The notes under the pieces were generated by a model that searched no databases, had not been told where the DNA came from, and saw nothing but the letters and a program-made list of their open reading frames with translations. The translations under genes were made by a program, and so were the position numbers. 64,000 nt of DNA, taken from Melieria omissa. Its lineage: Eukaryota; Arthropoda; Insecta; Diptera; Ulidiidae. The stretch covers positions 112,478,936-112,542,935 of the forward strand of contig OZ020267.1 in assembly GCA_963971225.1 (NCBI GenBank). The letters run 5' to 3'. This document shows, piece by piece, positions 59,405 to 64,000 of this stretch; within the stretch, counting starts at the first letter, position 1, and each line of letters starts with the position of its first letter.

Positions 59405-60839
59405 GTTGGCACACACGTCCGTCTCGCGGCGCTATGCAAAATTCAACGCTCACGTACTGCTTGGTTCGTCCTTCTTACGCTGCGCGCCTATGATGCCGGC
59501 GCTGACATGGCGAGCTGCTCCGAAACGAAACGCTGCCGGAATGCGTCTGACGTATTTTAGCTTTCAACGTTTTCTTTGAAATTTCTGCTCAAAGACAACG
59601 TGCGTGTGTGTGTGTGAGAGAGTGTGTGTGAGCGTTATAAACAAAGCCAAATTGCCTTAACTCAATTATGTTACACATACAACAAACACCAGTCAATTAG
59701 CGGGTTACGCCAACGGCGCCGCTGTCGTCCGCACACACGGTTACGCCCACTCGCGCAGACAGTTGCACGCACATGTTTGATGCCGTTTGAGGGCGCGTTT
59801 GTTGTTATCGGCTACGGCGTGAAAATAACAATTTTCTCTAAATTTTTGTTAATTTCGGCGAATTTACAAATTCAACAACGTGTAATCATAGCAGCTGACA
59901 CACCGGCGCACACTCGAACTCACACGAACGCGCGACACTCACTCAATGTGTGTGAAGACTTAAACGGACAGCAACTTGGCGCGTTGCATGACACACGTTG
60001 TACTCCTTTGTGGTTGTTGTTGTTTGGGGTTTTTTTCGACTGCCAGTTGCCAGTAACGTCTGGTTTTTTACCAGTTACCAGTATTTGCCGGTATTGAGGT
60101 GTTGTTGTAGCTGTTCTTTTTTGTTGTTGTAACTGTTCTTTTTTGTTGTTGTTTTTTTTTCACACCAACGTTAACATAACGCTGCCAATTTCGGTCTTAA
60201 TTTGCAGAGTCGGTGATTTCCTTTGATACTCCGCCGTTTGCTGAAAATTCAATCAACTGTGGATGAGCCGTGCGACATTTAACGTTGGGCGCACAGCGCG
60301 ACGAGTCTTCCGGCTTATGTTCCGTTGCAAATTGAGCAATGAGCGTTACTGGTGGCTTATTGCGGCATTTGTTGTGTGTATTAGTGACAAGTTGAGTGGG
60401 GCCCGAACGCAAACCACATGCAAAGTCCTTTTCGTTCGGTGGAACGAGAGTAAATGTTTACCAGGGGATTTGTGTGAGTTTATTTTAAGTGAAATGAATT
60501 AGGGAATTTCAAAAGCAGTTCGAGCGCGCGCTGAACAACTCAAATGGGCTATTAACTTGTTTAAATTTAAATATTTATTTGCTACCAACGATAAAGTGAG
60601 TTTCTCTAGTCATCAAAAAGGATTTAGTTCTTGATTGCACAAGAATGAACATCCAACATTGAACGAATTGAGTGCAAGTTGGGATCAATTGGAATCCTTC
60701 AAATAACAATGAAGAAAAAAATGTAAAGTTGAGAAAGACTTGAAAGGAAGTTTTTCAAGGTTTTCAAAACAAATTTTCTGGTCAGACTCAATATTTTCAT
60801 TTGATATATGAACTCTTGTCAACTTGTAAATTACATATA
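59405..60839. other. 5' leader and upstream region of the minus-strand gene
   Basis: GC-balanced DNA with (TG)n/(AG)n at 59600-59632 and a doubled TGTTGTTGTARCTGTTCTTT unit at about 60101-60140. No clear TATA or initiator for the minus-strand gene. A 79-codon plus-strand frame at 60263-60502 has no motif and is not called. Confidence 0.45.
59488..59508 (-). promoter_or_regulatory. Possible upstream open reading frame in the 5' leader
   Basis: A minus-strand ATG at 59508-59506 opens a 6-codon frame (MSAPAS, stop at 59488-59490), 83 nt before the main start codon. If transcribed, it could lower translation of the main frame. The transcript start is unknown. Confidence 0.35.
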
Positions 60840-61020
60840 AAATTTGTAAATCATTTAATATATGCAATATTTTTGTTGTAGTCTGTTAATCTGGGTGAAA
60901 ATTCATTGCATCTACTAAAAGATTTTGTTGTTATATTTGCAAATCCATATGTAGATAGGACTGAAGGGTCACCACGTTTTTAGTTGAATTTCATAAAAGT
61001 ATTTGAGTTTACTTAATATT
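60840..61020. repeat. Dispersed repeat, copy B
   Basis: Diverged second copy of the sequence at 58665-58850, same orientation. The two copies lie on either side of the signal-peptide exon. Confidence 0.8.
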
Positions 61021-61129
61021 TGAGTTTTATTAATATAAAAGTATTAATGTTTTCTGTGAAAATATTACATATTTCGTAAAAAGTTGACGAACGTATATTT
61101 CAAAGCTATTAAACTTTGAAGTTAATGTG

Positions 61130-61745
61130 TTAAAAGAAAAATTTGTTTTTTATTTTAAAATATTTTTTTATAATTTTATAATATTAAAAAACTCGATTTT
61201 TTTTTAATTTTTATATTTTTTTAATATCTTTAATATTTTTACAAAATTTCAAAAAATCTACGTTTATTTCTAAACAACTTCAGTGTTCAAATAAATTCTA
61301 CTTTTACTTTAAATAATTTATAAAAAAAAATTCTAATTACAATTTCTTAGCCACAATGCCCGTAAAAAATTTTCATTGAGCTCATTTCCGTGTATAGAAA
61401 TTTTTCATAAACATTTTATTTATTTTCTATTAACGGTTAACTAGTATTTTTAAAATATTTCTGCAACATTAAAAACTAAATTTTATCTTTTTATATTTTT
61501 ATATTATTTTTAATATTGTTATGAAATTTTAAAAAATTTACGTTTATTTCTAAACAACTTCAGTGTTAACCTATTTCCAAAAATTTTACTTTTTTCTTAA
61601 AATAATTTATAAAAAAATTACCAAATTAAAATTTCCTAACAAAAAAGCTTCGTAGAAAATCCTCATTGACCTCATTTCTGTTTATAGAAATTTTCCCTAA
61701 AAATTTTAGAAATTTCCTATTAACTGTTAATTGACTGTTCTCAAC
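61130..61745. repeat. AT-rich tandem duplication, period about 305 bp
   Basis: Copies of about 300 bp start near 61135 and 61445. Both contain CTACGTTTATTTCTAAACAA (one has TTACG), CTTCAGTGTT, AAATAATTTATAAAAAAA and CTCATTTCYGTKTATAGAAA, and both finish near TCTATTAACGGTTAA/CCTATTAACTGTTAA. Confidence 0.85.
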
Positions 61746-64000
61746 GTTATACTGAATAAAAAGTTTCGCACTATTGAAAATATTTCCAAGTTATCACCAT
61801 TGAATGCACTCAATTCTTAGCTCTTTCTACTTTCGCCTCATTCAAAAAGGCTTACATACGTTTTTTCAATTATTCACTCAACTGTGTAGTTGTTAGTGGA
61901 CATTGCACCAAATTGCAATCAGCACATTGGTCATCAGAGTGCTGGTCTTTTGAAATTTCATTTCGAGTACTTGTATGAAAGCGATTGGGCTCAACGTGAC
62001 GTATGAGTAACACAAACGACAATAACAACTGTGACAAAGTTATAAAAGCCTTCAGCGTTGTTAGTCGCCCGCATTCGTTTCACTAAAAGCAACTACAACT
62101 CACAACTGTGAATGCTGCACAACATCATCAACAACAACAACAACAACAGCAATCAGTTTGTTGTAGCTGCAATGACAATGCAAACGGCCAGCAAAATTAA
62201 CAATTGTGCAGCAAAGAGGGAGGCAACTGAAAATAAAAACTGCAGCGCACTCAACTGATGTTGCATGCATAACCAACAACAACAATAACAACAACAAGTT
62301 GCTGGTGCAAGGCACAACTGTAAAGCGGGCAAAAATGGAATAGTGAGCAGCGGGGTTGTTGCCTGCTGTGTGTGGCATTTTGTTCGAGACACACACACAC
62401 AAACACACACACACAAAGCGAGAGTGAAGGGTGAACTTGTGTGGCAGGTAAAAATGGGAAAAATTTGACAAAATGGCTAAAATGGTTAAAAGCGGATAAA
62501 ATGGGGTAAACGGTTGTTGCATGAGGGCGAGAGCGGCGCGGTCGGTAGAATGGCACAAACTGCTGTTGTAGCATGAAACGATGTCACAAGTTGCTGACAC
62601 CGACACGCGCCACTGTTGAGGAACTGCATAAAATGCTTTTATGTACAATTTTTTGCTTGATTTTTAATGCTAACGCTTTCCGCTTTCCGCTCCCACTCGA
62701 CCGTCCCGCAGTATTTAATGTCACTTCTTTGCTGTTTTGGGGGAATTTGCCGTGCGGGCGCTGGACTGACGGCTGACGTACGGAAACAGCAGCGGCAGTG
62801 ACGGTGAATTCCTGTCATTGTCGTCTTGCAGGCGCTCAAACATGGGACCGACAACGACAGTGGACGCAGACAGGGGCGGCACAAGGGCGAAACGAATGTA
62901 GCAAGCTTTGCGGTGCGGTTTGGCTTGCATGTTGCACGTTGCATGACAGCAGCAGCAGCCGCTTAACGGGAATTTAAGGAATTTATTTATACAAATTATT
63001 CGGAGCTTTTCAGCCAAAGACGACGACGACGTTGGGTTTTATTTAAATTTTTTTTTGTTTTGCGTTTTTTTCGGCCACACCAAAGCGCAGCGCAGCAACG
63101 CGCCAAAAATGCCAAATTTGCCAAAGTGCACACAAATATTTGCGTAGCTGGCAAAAGCTGAACGAGGGGGGCGGAAATATAATGCGAAAAGTTTGCCCAC
63201 GCTGTACCGGAAAACGGAAATGCCAAATGACGCCAACGGAAATGCAACTTGCCACCTGAACACGCATTGCACACAATTTGTCGCAAGCAGAATTTTTTTT
63301 TGAATATTTTAAACAATTTGTTTTGCTTTAATTTACTTCGTTCACACACTTCGGTCGTTATGGTTTTTCTTAGTTTGACACAATTTAAATTAATTAATTT
63401 TAATTGCTTTCATTTATTTATTTATTTATAAAATTGTATGCGACATCAACGAACGCAACGTGTTGCACGCGCGTCGACAATCCCGTTCAATGCCAAAACC
63501 GACGAACGACTGAACTGAATCCATTGGTGGAAAATTAGTTTTTCCTCGTTTGTGGCTCGCGCTACCGCAACGGCCAAATGCCAGCACCAACAACAACAAC
63601 AACACTGCAGTGTCAACATCGTGTCGCAATGCCCGAAGGCAGCACTAACATCCTGCCCCCATGAGCCGAAGTGTGACTTCGTGTCGTTTCGCACTGAACT
63701 TCGAAAACGCTCGCCAGCACGTGGGAGCGTTGGCACTTGAAGAGCGCCGAAAAGAGCGACAGTCTGTGTGGTGGTTGTTTGTGTATTTTGTGGGCGCTAA
63801 TGCCTGTTTCCGTTCACTTCCGGTGCATGTTCGAGTCTTGGTGTATGTGTGTGTGTGTGAGTGCAAGTGCGACAGTGAGAGTTTGTGTGCTGATGCTTTG
63901 ATAACGCTGATAAGAATGAATTGTGGAACGTGAGCGTTCTGTTTGAATTCACTGCCGTGGCGGTTTAAAATGTGGAATGCAAATGGAAATTTTGAATTTT
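61746..64000. other. Noncoding or promoter-type DNA
   Basis: GC-balanced DNA with (CAA)n at about 62124-62150 and 63585-63604, (CA)n at about 62390-62415, and (GT)n near 63842-63860. Open frames here overlap on both strands and mostly follow the microsatellites. A candidate plus-strand promoter lies at 62041-62076. Confidence 0.45.
62041..62076 (+). promoter_or_regulatory. Candidate core promoter (TATA plus initiator-like)
   Basis: TATAAAAG at 62041-62048 is followed by GCATTC at 62071-62076, five of six bases of the insect initiator TCAKTY, with the A at 62073. The 32-bp spacing from TATA to A+1 is in the expected range. The first downstream ATG, 62112, opens a 48-codon Asn-rich frame ending at 62258, whose Asn run comes from (CAA)n and may be chance. 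Confidence 0.3.

Noticed and set aside
60263..60502. 79-codon plus-strand frame with a hydrophobic segment, upstream of the signal-peptide exon
   Set aside because: Single short frame with no motif or promoter; plausible by chance in GC-balanced DNA.
62100..62648. 182-codon minus-strand open frame
   Set aside because: Built from (CA)n and (CAA)n complements (Cys/Val and Leu/Val runs) and overlapped by two other frames.

Overview
Eukaryotic, compact-insect style DNA. The window is AT-rich, densely sprinkled with (CA)n, (CAA)n/(GTT)n and (AAAT)n microsatellites, and carries fragments of many insect transposon classes. The transposon types and the look of the non-repeat DNA suggest a higher fly (Brachycera), plausibly a tephritid fruit fly; this is an inference and no species call is made. 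No prokaryotic gene, rRNA, tRNA or CRISPR array was seen.

Host genes are almost absent. The one well supported host coding piece is a minus-strand first exon at 59329-59404: a 25-residue signal peptide with a good start context, ending in a consensus GTGAGT donor. Its remaining exons must lie to the left, so up to 59 kb of this window may be first-intron DNA; 59405-64000 would hold its 5' leader and upstream region. A candidate plus-strand TATA/initiator pair lies at 62041-62076, and a weak possible exon at 40643-40810.

Layout. 1-16.8 kb: noncoding DNA with a solo LTR (4823-5227), a foldback element (5360-5623), a retrotransposon C-terminal scrap (6545-6841), AT-rich tandem repeats (12.96-13.62 kb) and a hairpin (15547-15616). 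16.8-29 kb: a shortened LTR, degenerate tandem repeats, an inverted-repeat element with perfect 35-bp arms, a TTAA-flanked element (24453-24969), and degenerate A/T-rich DNA split by a minus-strand non-LTR retrotransposon (26030-27606). 29-38 kb: a 5'-truncated non-LTR element with a 14-bp target duplication, a 44-bp tandem array interrupted by a TTAA-flanked MITE, a second TTAA MITE, and a mariner into which another IS630-Tc1-mariner element has inserted. 38-50 kb: noncoding DNA, then a 2.4-kb minisatellite of 12-bp units with a recurring spacer, interrupted by a retrotransposon and a hAT-type MITE, then a TTAA-flanked DNA element split by a CR1-like retrotransposon that keeps a 629-codon open reverse transcriptase frame, then another tandem array. 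50-64 kb: a retrotransposon RNase H fragment, a solo LTR whose target duplication is split by a mariner, tandem repeats, and the signal-peptide exon with its upstream region.

The genes do not form a pathway. The main content is a layered record of transposition: three nested insertions can be read to the base, and four elements use TTAA targets within 24.4 kb. I found no convincing new gene system; the best candidates for something undescribed are the minisatellite with its spacer resembling a LINE 3' tail, the cluster of TTAA elements, and several unassigned inverted-repeat families.
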